From: Chitinophagaceae bacterium UBA1931 | GTDB lineage: Bacteria > Bacteroidota > Bacteroidia > Chitinophagales > Chitinophagaceae | Length of the DNA: 64,000 nt | Direction: 5' to 3' | Assembly: GCA_002337125.1 (NCBI GenBank) | Contig: DDFJ01000001.1 | Coordinates: forward strand, 372,001 to 436,000 | Shown: one piece after another, positions 42,082 to 51,913 of the stretch | Layout of the letters: each line of letters begins with the position of its first letter | Position numbering within the stretch: the stretch's first letter is position 1 | The notes under the pieces: generated by a model | What the model saw: only the letters and a program-made list of their open reading frames with translations | Database searches by the model: none | Told to the model about the DNA's origin: nothing | Program-made: the position numbers and the translations under genes

Positions 42082-44979
42082 ATGTCCCAAACTGTAAAAC
42101 CATTTATCAATAATACACATTTTGGCAACGATGCTGATTTGTTTACTGTTCTGCTTGAGAACAGTGTTGAGGTAATAATACTCTTTGATGCGAATGGTGA
42201 TTTAATTTACCGTAATCCTGCAGCAACAGCAATTACAGGCTGGACTCATGAAGAAGTTGATGCCAACAAAGTTATTTCCTCCTATATACATCCTGATGAC
42301 AGGGAAAGGTTTTCCGATAATCTAAAAGAAGCAATGGAGCATCCCGGCAAGTCTGTTGCTTTACGGGTGCGTTCAATACATAAAGACGGGCATTACATGT
42401 ATTTTGAAGGAAGCGTTCGCAACCTTTTACATGTTGATCGTATAAAAGCAATTGTTTTTAATGCAAAAGATATTGCTGATGCTGTTTTAAAAGAACAGCA
42501 ACTGCAGGTGTATGTAGAGCACAGCCCTGCTGCCATTGCCATGTTTGATAAAGAAATGCGGTATATGGTTGTAAGCCGCAGGTGGCTGGCCGATTATAAA
42601 CTTGAAGGGCAGAATGTTATTGGTAAATCGCATTACGAAGTGTTCCCTGAAGTTTTAGACAGGTGGAAAGAAGTACACCAGCGCTGTTTAAACGGAAGTA
42701 CTGAAAAAAGTGAAGAAGACTATTATACAAAAGCTGATGGCACATTAAGCTGGCTTCGCTGGGAAGTAACACCCTGGTACAATGCAGGAGGAGATGTGGG
42801 CGGAATTTTCCTTTTTACAGAAGATATTACCGACCGGAAAATGGCAGAAGAAAAAGTTGCTGCCAGTGAAAAGAAATACAGAACACTGGTTGAACGTGTA
42901 TCCGATGGCTTCTTTTCGCTCGACAATGACTGGAATTTTGTATTTGTGAATAATGTGGCGGAGAAAATGTTTAAACGGAAGGCTGAAGAACTTATTGGAA
43001 AAAATGTATGGGATGTATTTCCTGCAGCAGTTAACGGACCGTTTTACAAAGCTTATTACGAGGCTAAGGCAACACAAAAAAACAGTCACCTGCAAGCTTA
43101 TTCGTTTGCAGTTAATCTTCATGTTCATGCAAGTATTTATCCTTCGGATTCAGGTTTGTCTGTTTACTACAGGGATATGACGGAGGAGCAGAATGCAAAA
43201 TCGGAAGTAGTTAAGAGTGAAGAAAAATACCGTTCCCTGGTTGAAAGGGTTTCAGACGGTTTTATAGCACTTGATGAAAACTGGAATTTTGTTTATGCAA
43301 ACAGTATGGCTGAAAAAATGTTTGGTAAAACAGCAGCAGAAATGATTGGTAATAATATATGGGAAGTATTTCCTGCAGCTGTTAATGGCCCGTTTTATAC
43401 GCATTACTGGCAGGCAATGAATTTGCAGCAGCATGTACAGTTTGAGAATTACTCAACTTATGCAAAAAAATGGCTTGATACCAATGTATATCCATCTTCA
43501 TCAGGGTTATCAGTTTATTTCAAGGATATTACTGAGCGTATAGAAGCAGAAGCAGTTGCAAAGAGCAGTGAAGATATCCGCAAATCAATAATGGGCACAG
43601 CGCTTGATGCCATTATTTGCATGGAGCAGGATGGTACTGTTTCGTACTGGAATGCACAGGCCGAAAAATTATTCGGGTGGAAAGATTATGAAGTAATGGG
43701 GAAATCTTTGGAAAAAACAATTGTACATGGCAGGTACAAAAAAGGTAACCAGGTTGCTTTTAAAAAATATGTTTCTACAGGCGAGGGTAGTTTTATAAAC
43801 AAGCTGGTTGAAATAACAGCAGTTGATAAAAAGGGTAACGAATTTCCGGTTGAACTATTTATAGTGGAAATAACCGACCAGCAAAAGCCCTTCTTCTGTG
43901 CATTTATCAGGGATATTACCGAACGTAAACAAAAAGAAAAAGAACTGCTTCGGATAAATACACGATTGAAAGATGCCCAGCAAATTGCGCATGTGGGTGT
44001 GGTTGAAGTTGATTATAAGGCAGGCGTTTCACAATGGTCGGAGGAGGCAATGCGTATTTATGGAATTGAACAAGGAAGAAAAGATATCAGCCTCGAAGAG
44101 TGGTTGTCTTATATTCATCCTGATGACAGAAATTATGTGAAAGAAAACATTGGCCGCATTTCGCCAGGTGCAAAGGATCTTTCGTTTTACCACCGTATTA
44201 TCAGGAATGGAGAAATAAGATACCTGTTATCTACAAGCAGGATGGAGTATGATGAAAACAATAATCCCGGCAATGTTTATGGTGTAATTCATGATATTAC
44301 TGAAATTAAGAAACTTGAACTTGAGCTGCTGGAACAACAGGCACATGAACAACATAAAATAACAGCAGCCATTCTTAAAGCTGAAGAAAAAGAACGGAAT
44401 GCTATTGGCCAGGAGTTACATGATAATATCAACCAGATTCTCACAGGTATTAAACTGCAGCTTTCAAGAATAAGAGATATTTCGGAAGAAACAAAAGTGG
44501 TGGTTGATATGTCAACAAATTACCTTAACGAAACCATTAATGAAAACAGGAAAATTGCAAGAGAACTTACAATGCCTGATTTTAAAAACACCAGCCTTAT
44601 CGATCAGTTAAATTGTCTTACTGATTATATGCTGAGCCAGAGTGTTGCCCGCAAAAAAATCGACACTTTATGCTTTGATGAAGAAATTCTCAGTCCCGAA
44701 CAGAAATTAACTGTTTACAGGGTGTTACAGGAACAATGCACCAACATTACAAAATATGCAAAAGCCGATACAGTAAACATCAGTCTTTCAACAAAGAAGG
44801 GGATATGTAAAATGACTGTTGCTGATAATGGTGTTGGAATGAATGCCGGAAAACCAAGTTCCGGAATAGGTCTGCGTAATATCCAAAGCCGCCTCAGCCT
44901 TTTACAGGGCACGGTCAGCGTTCAGTCTTCTGAGGGTAAAGGATTTGCCCTTGAAATAAGTTTCCCCGTTGAAAATTAA
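42082..44979 (+). CDS. multi-PAS histidine kinase (HisKA_3 type)
   Basis: 965 residues, without membrane segments. Six PAS-type domains follow one another (roughly 15-130, 145-260, 265-375, 380-490, 495-620, 630-755), then HisKA_3 with the phospho-acceptor His in QELHDNINQIL (about residue 785), and a complete HATPase with DNGVGM and the GIGLRNIQSRL segment. PAS 3 and 4 are recent duplicates (VERVSDGF, PAAVNGPFY and SGLSVYYRD or SGLSVYFKD appear in both). ATG 42082 is preferred to the TTG at 42076. No response regulator is adjacent, so it signals to a distant partner. Confidence 0.9.
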   Translation: MSQTVKPFINNTHFGNDADLFTVLLENSVEVIILFDANGDLIYRNPAATAITGWTHEEVDANKVISSYIHPDDRERFSDNLKEAMEHPGKSVALRVRSIHKDGHYMYFEGSVRNLLHVDRIKAIVFNAKDIADAVLKEQQLQVYVEHSPAAIAMFDKEMRYMVVSRRWLADYKLEGQNVIGKSHYEVFPEVLDRWKEVHQRCLNGSTEKSEEDYYTKADGTLSWLRWEVTPWYNAGGDVGGIFLFTEDITDRKMAEEKVAASEKKYRTLVERVSDGFFSLDNDWNFVFVNNVAEKMFKRKAEELIGKNVWDVFPAAVNGPFYKAYYEAKATQKNSHLQAYSFAVNLHVHASIYPSDSGLSVYYRDMTEEQNAKSEVVKSEEKYRSLVERVSDGFIALDENWNFVYANSMAEKMFGKTAAEMIGNNIWEVFPAAVNGPFYTHYWQAMNLQQHVQFENYSTYAKKWLDTNVYPSSSGLSVYFKDITERIEAEAVAKSSEDIRKSIMGTALDAIICMEQDGTVSYWNAQAEKLFGWKDYEVMGKSLEKTIVHGRYKKGNQVAFKKYVSTGEGSFINKLVEITAVDKKGNEFPVELFIVEITDQQKPFFCAFIRDITERKQKEKELLRINTRLKDAQQIAHVGVVEVDYKAGVSQWSEEAMRIYGIEQGRKDISLEEWLSYIHPDDRNYVKENIGRISPGAKDLSFYHRIIRNGEIRYLLSTSRMEYDENNNPGNVYGVIHDITEIKKLELELLEQQAHEQHKITAAILKAEEKERNAIGQELHDNINQILTGIKLQLSRIRDISEETKVVVDMSTNYLNETINENRKIARELTMPDFKNTSLIDQLNCLTDYMLSQSVARKKIDTLCFDEEILSPEQKLTVYRVLQEQCTNITKYAKADTVNISLSTKKGICKMTVADNGVGMNAGKPSSGIGLRNIQSRLSLLQGTVSVQSSEGKGFALEISFPVEN

Positions 44980-45047
44980 TACAGGATAGTACGGGATAAT
45001 TCTTTTCTGCTGAAAAGTACATTTACACAAACAATGCTTCTTGCTGT

Positions 45048-46574
45048 ATGAAAAAGTTACTGCTGCTGTTTGTGCTATATGTTTTTATTTTGACGAATAG
45101 TTTTGCTGCTCCAACGAATAAATTTCATTTGCTGATTGCTCCTGCAACTGTTACAGGAAACTCAGTTACACTTTTATGGGATAAGCAATATGCAAATAAT
45201 GCTGTTGTGTATGAACTGTTGTTAAATGGTAAACATGCAGCATTTACCTCCAAAACAAATTACAGTATAACAAACCTCTTACCCAATACTTCATATACTG
45301 CATCTGTGCGGTTAAAAGGCGATCAACAAAGTATAAAGCAACTGTTTGTTTTAAAATTTGTAACGAAAGCCAAAAGCAAGATTTTCAATATTCTTGATTA
45401 CGGTGCAAAAGATGATACAACGTTTATCAACACCAAAGCAATTCAATCAGCCATCAATGCCTGCACAGAAGGCGGTACGGTTTATATTCCCAAAGGCATC
45501 TTTATATCAGGAGCCATTTTCCTGAAAAGTAATATGACGCTTTATATTGAAAAGGGTGCTGAACTAAAAGGATCAACTGCAACAGACGATTATCTGCCCA
45601 TGATTTATAACCGTTTTGAAGGATGGGAAATGAACACATATGCAAGTCTCATCAATGCAGGTACACTTAACCGTAATGGCGAATACAATGTAAAGAGCCT
45701 GCGTATTACCGGTGGTGGCGCAATTACCGGTGGAGGTAAAAAGCTGGGCGATGCAATGATCAAAGCAAATGGAATGAGAAGCAGGGGCCGGTTGATTTGT
45801 TTAATGAATTGCCAGGATGTTTGTATTTCAAATCTCACCATCAGCGAACCTCCCAGCTGGACGATTCATTACATCTACAGTAATAATATTACCTGCCATG
45901 ATTTAACGATTAAAACGTTCGGTATACGCAATGGTGATGGACTTGATCCTGATTCATCAACCGATTCATATATTTTCAATTGCACGTTTGATACAGGTGA
46001 TGATTGTATTGCAATTAAATCCGGGAAAAACCCGGAAGGATATTTTGTAGCTAAACCAACAAACAACGTACGGATTACTGATTGCGATTTTATCAGGGGA
46101 CATGGTATTTCCATTGGTAGCGAAATGTCGGGAGGCGTAAGCAATGTACTTGTGCAGGATTGCAAGGCAGGAGCATTGTTACATGGTATGCAGATAAAAG
46201 GAACAAAAGACAGGGGAGGATATGTGCGCAATGTTATTGTGAGCGATTGCCAGTTACTTCAGATAACCATTTTTTCAGCAGTTAATTATAATAATGATGG
46301 AGAAGCTGCTCCTGAAATTCCAACATTTGAAAACTTTGTTTTCAGAAATATTGATTTAACTGCTGCACAAATTTCAGAGCCAGTTATCAATATAAATGGT
46401 TTTAAAGATCCTGGCCATTACTTACGAAATGTTGTTTTTACAAATATCAAACTTCCTGCAAAAGCAAAAGTTGTAATGAATGATGCTGAAAAAATAACAT
46501 TAACCGGGGTGAAATGTACAGATGGTCAGCAACCTGAATTTGTTTTAACCAACTGCAGCAATATTTTGCATTAA
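45048..46574 (+). CDS. secreted GH28 polygalacturonase-family hydrolase with FN3 domain
   Basis: 508 residues. Signal peptide (about 1-20), a fibronectin-III-like domain (about 28-108), then a right-handed parallel beta-helix of GH28. The GH28 catalytic set is present: Asp300 or Asp302 in GDGLDPDSS, the pair Asp318-Asp319 in DTGDDCIAIKSG, His352 in GHGISIG and the QIKGT segment (Lys384). It should cut polygalacturonate or rhamnogalacturonan. It is convergent with a kinase, sharing the TTAA at 46571-46574. No SusC/D pair is nearby. Confidence 0.92.
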   Translation: MKKLLLLFVLYVFILTNSFAAPTNKFHLLIAPATVTGNSVTLLWDKQYANNAVVYELLLNGKHAAFTSKTNYSITNLLPNTSYTASVRLKGDQQSIKQLFVLKFVTKAKSKIFNILDYGAKDDTTFINTKAIQSAINACTEGGTVYIPKGIFISGAIFLKSNMTLYIEKGAELKGSTATDDYLPMIYNRFEGWEMNTYASLINAGTLNRNGEYNVKSLRITGGGAITGGGKKLGDAMIKANGMRSRGRLICLMNCQDVCISNLTISEPPSWTIHYIYSNNITCHDLTIKTFGIRNGDGLDPDSSTDSYIFNCTFDTGDDCIAIKSGKNPEGYFVAKPTNNVRITDCDFIRGHGISIGSEMSGGVSNVLVQDCKAGALLHGMQIKGTKDRGGYVRNVIVSDCQLLQITIFSAVNYNNDGEAAPEIPTFENFVFRNIDLTAAQISEPVININGFKDPGHYLRNVVFTNIKLPAKAKVVMNDAEKITLTGVKCTDGQQPEFVLTNCSNILH

Positions 46575-47878
46575 ACATGAAATTTAACCTGCAGTTTGCA
46601 GCCATTGCCGGGAACTGAATGGATATCCATACGGCCTTTATATAATTGCAGGCGGCTTTGAATATTACGGAAACCAACTCCTGTTTTCATGCTCTTTGTA
46701 TCAAAACCTTTTCCATCATCTGTAACTGAAACGTATATAACATCTGATTGATCCATTGAAATTTCAATTTCAGTCATACTTGCCTCTGCATACTTGATGA
46801 TGTTATTTAATTGCTCCTGGATAACCCTGTAAATAAGAAGTTGTTGCGGTTCATTCAGTTTTGTTTCATCAAGGTTATTGGTTTTAAATTGGAGGTTGAT
46901 CTTTTTTATTCGAGTAATATCAGCAATTAAACGTTCTATTGCTTCTTTAAGACTCATTTCAGAAAACACGGGAGGTTTTATGCTGGCAGATAATAACCTG
47001 ATTTCCTGCTGTGCTTCATTCACAATTTTCCATGCTTTGCGAAGCTTTTCCTTGTCCTTTTCATCCTGCAGGTCAATTGAATCCAGGTAAAGATTTACAA
47101 CAGATAATAGTTGAGATACATTGTCGTGCAACTCTTCAGCCCACCTGTTGCGTTCATTTTCCTGGGCTTTGATAATAGATGAAGCAAGCTTTTGTTTATG
47201 TTTCAACTGCTGGGCAAAGTAATCGGCTTGCAGACTTCTCAGCTGTGTTATATCCTGCAGCTCACCAATCAGACGAATAGGTTCATTGGTTGTTTTATTT
47301 TTTAAAATATAAATGCTGCTGATAACATTATAATATTGTTTATCGCTTGCCAGAATTCTGAATTCTGATTTCCATAAATCAGAATTGCAATTTAAAAATG
47401 TAAAATATTCTTTAATAATTCTCCTGCTGTCTTTTGGGTGAATCAGGTTGTAAAATACTGTGATAAAATCTTCCGGTATGGATGGGGGGGCAGGAATAAA
47501 GAATTTCATTTTGTCGCTGACAGAAGCCTTCTTTGAAATAAAATCAATATCAACAATTCCATTACGTGCAGCAGCATTGAGTGCAGAGAAACTCTGTTCA
47601 AGAATTTCTTTTTTCTGGTTAGCAAGCTTAATATCTCTGTAAAATTTATTACTCAGAGAATATAAAACCAATGCAAGAGATCCAACAAAAAACAGCCCTT
47701 TGATTGATTGAATTTTTTGAAGCTGAAGTGCACTGTTGTTTGCAATGCTTACTGCAATTTTATCACTGATAAGTATCCATACAACACTAAGAGACAGGTA
47801 AACCAACGTAAGCTTTACTGCTGGGGAAATATTCCGTAATTGTTGAAAGTATAGCTTTGACTGATGATTTTGGCTCAT
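46571..47878 (-). CDS. membrane sensor histidine kinase (HisKA_3 type)
   Basis: 435 residues. Two N-terminal membrane helices (about 20-42 and 60-80), a PAS-like domain (about 95-215), HisKA_3 with the phospho-acceptor His in ELHDNVSQLL (about residue 255), and an intact HATPase domain with EQLNNIIKY, DDGKGF and VGFRNIQSRL. It differs from the kinase at 32438 in keeping all ATP motifs. No response regulator gene is adjacent. Confidence 0.9.
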   Translation of the reverse strand: MSQNHQSKLYFQQLRNISPAVKLTLVYLSLSVVWILISDKIAVSIANNSALQLQKIQSIKGLFFVGSLALVLYSLSNKFYRDIKLANQKKEILEQSFSALNAAARNGIVDIDFISKKASVSDKMKFFIPAPPSIPEDFITVFYNLIHPKDSRRIIKEYFTFLNCNSDLWKSEFRILASDKQYYNVISSIYILKNKTTNEPIRLIGELQDITQLRSLQADYFAQQLKHKQKLASSIIKAQENERNRWAEELHDNVSQLLSVVNLYLDSIDLQDEKDKEKLRKAWKIVNEAQQEIRLLSASIKPPVFSEMSLKEAIERLIADITRIKKINLQFKTNNLDETKLNEPQQLLIYRVIQEQLNNIIKYAEASMTEIEISMDQSDVIYVSVTDDGKGFDTKSMKTGVGFRNIQSRLQLYKGRMDIHSVPGNGCKLQVKFHV

Positions 47879-48116
47879 TGCGTTGGCTTAGGGTACTTCA
47901 AATTACACAAATATTTCAATTTGAAATAATATTTCCACATGTTCCTTCTTTCTGAAATATTTGAATATGTAATATATAAAAATCTTTTTTTTAGAAGTAT
48001 GTTGGTCATTCTATTGTCAATGTTTCTTTTTAAAAGGAAATAATAATCTCTGGTTTTAAACAACGTTGGTTTTTTATACACTTACAATTGTTATTTTAGA
48101 CATACAAATAATTTTT

Positions 48117-49736
48117 ATGAAACGAAGAGAATTTATCAGCGGTTCAGTCATTGCAGGTGCTGGAAGTATGATTGCAGCTTCCTGTAACACAACTGGCATT
48201 TCTAATAAAACTGCGACTACAGCAACAGAACAGGTTACTGCTTTTGAACTGGATGAAGAATCCATCAGCTCGCTGCAGGAAAAAATGCAATCGGGAAAAA
48301 TGAGTGCTGAAAAAATTACGCAACTCTATCTCGATCGTATAAAAGCAATTGATCAGCAAGGCCCGGCTCTTCATGCTGTTATTGAAATCAACCCTGAAGC
48401 AGTTGCAATCGCAAAAGCGCTTGATGAAGAAAGAAAGTCCGGCAAATTAAGAGGGCCAATGCATGGCATTCCTGTTTTAATAAAAGATAATATTGACACA
48501 GCTGATAAAATGCAAACCACTGCAGGCTCGCTTGCAATGGAAGGACATGTTGCGGCAACGGATGCATTTATTGTAAAGAAATTACGTGAGGCCGGTGCCG
48601 TTATATTGGGTAAAACCAATTTGAGTGAATGGGCAAACTTCAGATCCACACATTCTTCTTCAGGATGGAGCAGCAGGGGAGGGCAAACAAAAAATCCATA
48701 TGTACTTGATCATAATCCATGTGGTTCAAGTTCCGGATCAGGTGTTGCAGTTGCAGCTAATCTTTGTACAGTTGCTGTTGGTACAGAAACGGATGGTTCA
48801 GTTACATGCCCTGCATCTGTAAATGGAATTGTTGGATTAAAGCCTACAGTTGGTTTATTAAGCCGTTCGGGAATCATTCCCATTTCAGCAACACAGGATA
48901 CTGCAGGACCAATGGGCCGTACAGTTAAAGATGTTGCTCTTTTACTTGGCGCATTGGTGGGTGTTGATGCAAATGACGTTGTTACGAAAGAAAGTGAAGG
49001 TAAATTTCAAACTGACTATGCAAAACTTTTAAATGAAAAAGGTTTAAGTGGAAAACGAATTGGCATTGAAAAGAAACCGCAGGGCAATAATCCATTCATT
49101 CATGCATTGTGGACAAAAGCATTGGATGTGTTGAAGAAGCAGGGAGCAGAAATTGTTGAAATTGAATATCTCGATGCAATGAATAAACTGGGTGATGCCG
49201 AATTTGATTTGCTGAAATTTGAATTTAAAGATGGACTGAATAAATACCTGGCTTCTTCCAATTCAAAAATGAAATCATTGACCGATGTGATTGCTTTTAA
49301 TAAAGCAAACGAAGAGAAAGCAATGCCATATTTTAAACAGGAAATACTGGAGTCGAGCGATAAAATGGAAGCCCTTGATAGTAAAGCGTACAAAGAAACA
49401 TTTGAAAAATGTCATTTCGGTTCCAGGAAAATTATTGATGATGTAATAAGTAAAAATAAACTCGATGCAATCTGCGGTATTACAATGGGACCGGCCTGCA
49501 GCATTGATGTTGTTTATGGTGATCGTTGGGGAGATGTTTCGTTAACCATGCCTGCTGCCGTAACCGGTTATCCGCATATTACTGTTCCCGGAGGAATGGT
49601 TTACGATTTACCTGTAGGCATTTCTTTTTTTGGAACTGCATACAGCGAAGCAACTCTTTTCAGCATGGCTTATGCTTATGAGCAGGCAACCAAGAACAGG
49701 GTAACACCAACATTCCGTACATCATTTCTTAAATAA
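48117..49736 (+). CDS. amidase-signature family lipoprotein
   Basis: 539 residues. The N terminus combines a twin-arginine-like start (MKRREFISGSV) with a lipobox (AASC, Cys23), so it is exported and probably lipid-anchored. The amidase signature enzyme has the catalytic Ser-cisSer-Lys set: Lys in PVLIKDNIDTA, Gly-Ser-rich GSSSGSGVAVAA, and Ser in TDGSVTCPAS. It hydrolyses amide bonds of unknown small substrates. Start ATG 48117 is preferred over the upstream frame because of the signal sequence. The promoter region shares a 15-bp segment with that of the downstream thiolase. Confidence 0.9.
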   Translation: MKRREFISGSVIAGAGSMIAASCNTTGISNKTATTATEQVTAFELDEESISSLQEKMQSGKMSAEKITQLYLDRIKAIDQQGPALHAVIEINPEAVAIAKALDEERKSGKLRGPMHGIPVLIKDNIDTADKMQTTAGSLAMEGHVAATDAFIVKKLREAGAVILGKTNLSEWANFRSTHSSSGWSSRGGQTKNPYVLDHNPCGSSSGSGVAVAANLCTVAVGTETDGSVTCPASVNGIVGLKPTVGLLSRSGIIPISATQDTAGPMGRTVKDVALLLGALVGVDANDVVTKESEGKFQTDYAKLLNEKGLSGKRIGIEKKPQGNNPFIHALWTKALDVLKKQGAEIVEIEYLDAMNKLGDAEFDLLKFEFKDGLNKYLASSNSKMKSLTDVIAFNKANEEKAMPYFKQEILESSDKMEALDSKAYKETFEKCHFGSRKIIDDVISKNKLDAICGITMGPACSIDVVYGDRWGDVSLTMPAAVTGYPHITVPGGMVYDLPVGISFFGTAYSEATLFSMAYAYEQATKNRVTPTFRTSFLK

Positions 49737-49755
49737 GAACAAAGCTTACAATTGT

Positions 49756-49763
49756 TATCTTTG
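49756..49763 (+). promoter_or_regulatory. -7 element of the thiolase promoter
   Basis: TATCTTTG matches TAnnTTTG exactly, 21 bp upstream of the ATG at 49785. It lies in a segment CTTACAATTGTTATCTTTG that also occurs (with TTTTAG at the end) at 48081-48099. Confidence 0.55.
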
Positions 49764-49784
49764 AAGCTGTTCAACAATTGCTAT

Positions 49785-50969
49785 ATGAAAGAAGTTTATA
49801 TTATCTCAGCCGTTCGCACTCCCATTGGAAGTTTTGGCGGTAGTTTAAAAAGTTTAACTGCAACACAGTTGGGTGCAGCTGCAATTAAAGGTGCATTGCA
49901 AAAAGCAGGTGTTCAGCCACAGCAAATACAGGATGTATTAATGGGTTGTGTTATACAGGCTAATCTTGGCCAGGCACCTGCACGACAAGCTGCAAAGTTT
50001 GCAGGTTTACCAAACGAAGTAAACTGCACAACTGTAAATAAAGTTTGTGCAAGTGGTATGAAGGCCATTGCCCAGGCTGCACAAAGTATTTTGCTTGGCG
50101 ATGCAGATATTGTAGTTGCCGGTGGGATGGAAAGTATGAGCAATGTTCCGTTTTATGTTGACAGTTTGCGTTGGGGAAATAAATACGGCAATACAAATCT
50201 GATTGATGGCTTGGCAAAAGATGGATTGACGGATGTGTATGATGGCAAGGCAATGGGTAATGCTGCTGAGTTGTGTGCAAAGGAATGTGGCATCAGCCGG
50301 GAAGAACAGGATGCCTTTGCAGTTGAAAGTTATAAACGTTCACAGGCCGCAATTGAAAAAGGTTTGTTTGATGCCGAAATTGTTCCCGTTGAAATTCCGC
50401 AACGTAAAGGAGATCCTGTTGTATTTGCAAAAGATGAAGAACCTTATAATGTAAAGTTTGATAAAATTCCTTCACTGAATCCTGCATTTATTAAAGACGG
50501 TACTGTTACTGCTGCAAATGCAAGCACAATGAATGATGGTGCTGCTGCTTTGCTTTTGATGAGTAAAGAAAAAGCAGATGAACTTGGATTAAAACCCATT
50601 GCTAAAATTCTTTCGTATGCTGATGCAGAGCAGGCGCCTGAATGGTTTACAACAACACCATCATTAGCTGTGCCAAAAGCAGTTGCCAAAGCAGGATTGC
50701 AAATGAGCGATATTGATTACTGGGAACTGAATGAAGCATTTGCAGTTGTTGGAATTGAAAATACCAAACGCATGAAACTTAATCCTGCAAATGTAAATGC
50801 ACATGGCGGTGCAGTATCATTGGGTCATCCGTTGGGTGCAAGTGGTGCAAGAATTATTGTTACGCTTATTCATGTTTTAAAAGCGAACAATGCAAAATAC
50901 GGTGCAGCCGGTATTTGCAATGGTGGAGGTGGGGCAAGTGCAATGGTGATTGAGAACGTAATAAGCTGA
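49785..50969 (+). CDS. acetyl-CoA C-acetyltransferase (thiolase)
   Basis: 394 residues, a normal thiolase length. Catalytic Cys is in NKVCASGMKAI, His in GGAVSLGHPLGASGARI, and the second Cys in CNGGGGAS. The beginning MKEVYIISAVRTPIGSFGG is the standard one, so ATG 49785 is the start. It could act in beta-oxidation with the FadN-like enzyme or in ketone or polyester metabolism. The neighbours do not decide this. Confidence 0.95.
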   Translation: MKEVYIISAVRTPIGSFGGSLKSLTATQLGAAAIKGALQKAGVQPQQIQDVLMGCVIQANLGQAPARQAAKFAGLPNEVNCTTVNKVCASGMKAIAQAAQSILLGDADIVVAGGMESMSNVPFYVDSLRWGNKYGNTNLIDGLAKDGLTDVYDGKAMGNAAELCAKECGISREEQDAFAVESYKRSQAAIEKGLFDAEIVPVEIPQRKGDPVVFAKDEEPYNVKFDKIPSLNPAFIKDGTVTAANASTMNDGAAALLLMSKEKADELGLKPIAKILSYADAEQAPEWFTTTPSLAVPKAVAKAGLQMSDIDYWELNEAFAVVGIENTKRMKLNPANVNAHGGAVSLGHPLGASGARIIVTLIHVLKANNAKYGAAGICNGGGGASAMVIENVIS

Positions 50970-50984
50970 TTGTTTTAAAAAAGA

Positions 50985-51033
50985 TGAATCAATAAAAAAA
51001 CTCTCCGGTCAGGAGAGTTTTTTTATTGATTCA
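50985..51033. terminator. very long bidirectional terminator hairpin
   Basis: Perfect 22-bp arms (50985-51006 and 51012-51033) around a 5-nt loop GGTCA, with T runs in both directions. It separates the convergent thiolase and 51043 genes. Confidence 0.95.
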
Positions 51034-51042
51034 ATTGATGTT

Positions 51043-51762
51043 TTACTTCGAACTTAAATCGGCCCGGTAAAATAACAATTCACTCCACCTGCTTTCAATT
51101 GCCTTTGCATAATCCACCAGGTAGTAATTCCATGCACCTTCGCCATTCACTGCATTGAACCGCTCGGGCATTGGTTTACGGTAGCCATCACTTAATTCTT
51201 TCAATCCGGCTTTCAGTCTTGTAACTGTTGAAATTTGCGGAGGTCCTGAAACTACGGCAGTATAAACGGCCACACTTTCATTATTGGCCACCCATACTTT
51301 CTTTAGTTTTTTTACAAGCTCTGTAGCCTGCACAACCATACCCGGTTTAATGAACATGTGGCTGATAACGATTTTGTCGCTGTAGTCTGTCATTGCAACA
51401 TTACTGAGATCAGTTTCAAATTCATAATAGCCGGACGAACTGCGGTCGGTAACTAAAGGCATTACATTTTTTAACCAGTCGTTGGTGTGTTCGGTGCTGA
51501 TTTCACCTCGTTTGTCCATCGTTTCCCAATCGCTTGGACCTTCAGTAATATGATAGCCGCCAGCATCGGGGCCCGACTGAATTTCGAATACACGCCATCG
51601 CCAGTCGCCGTTATGGTATTTTTGCGCATGGTTAGCAAGAGCTTTTTCAAACTCCATTACTTTGTCTGGTTTGGGGAATAGCCTGTTAACTGTAACAACA
51701 TTTTTTGTTTGGCTTACTCCAAGTAATGGAATAAGCATGCAGAGAAGAATGATCTTTCTCAT
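51043..51762 (-). CDS. secreted protein with two antibiotic-monooxygenase-like repeats
   Basis: 239 residues with a signal peptide (about 1-18, MRKIILLCMLIPLLGVSQ). The mature part looks like two similar halves. Each has a strand-helix-strand unit: VNRLFPKPDKVMEFEKALANH at the start and SHMFIKPGMVVQATELVKKLK in the middle. This suggests a dimeric alpha/beta-barrel fold. No catalytic residues are recognised. Function is unknown. Confidence 0.65.
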   Translation of the reverse strand: MRKIILLCMLIPLLGVSQTKNVVTVNRLFPKPDKVMEFEKALANHAQKYHNGDWRWRVFEIQSGPDAGGYHITEGPSDWETMDKRGEISTEHTNDWLKNVMPLVTDRSSSGYYEFETDLSNVAMTDYSDKIVISHMFIKPGMVVQATELVKKLKKVWVANNESVAVYTAVVSGPPQISTVTRLKAGLKELSDGYRKPMPERFNAVNGEGAWNYYLVDYAKAIESRWSELLFYRADLSSK

Positions 51763-51890
51763 GTTTGATTGGTTTTAAAATGTTAAAAAAATGAAGGGTA
51801 GTGTTAATACAGGGCGGAATGAAAGAAAAAAGTTAATTCAAATAAATGAAGAGTGCAAGCAGTTCCTGAATTTTGCCGTCAATCAATTCT

Positions 51891-51898
51891 TATTTTTG
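51891..51898 (+). promoter_or_regulatory. -7 element for the outer-membrane barrel gene
   Basis: TATTTTTG matches TAnnTTTG, 15 bp upstream of ATG 51914. It supports that start rather than the long upstream extension. Confidence 0.45.
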
Positions 51899-51913
51899 GA
51901 GATTACTCACTTT

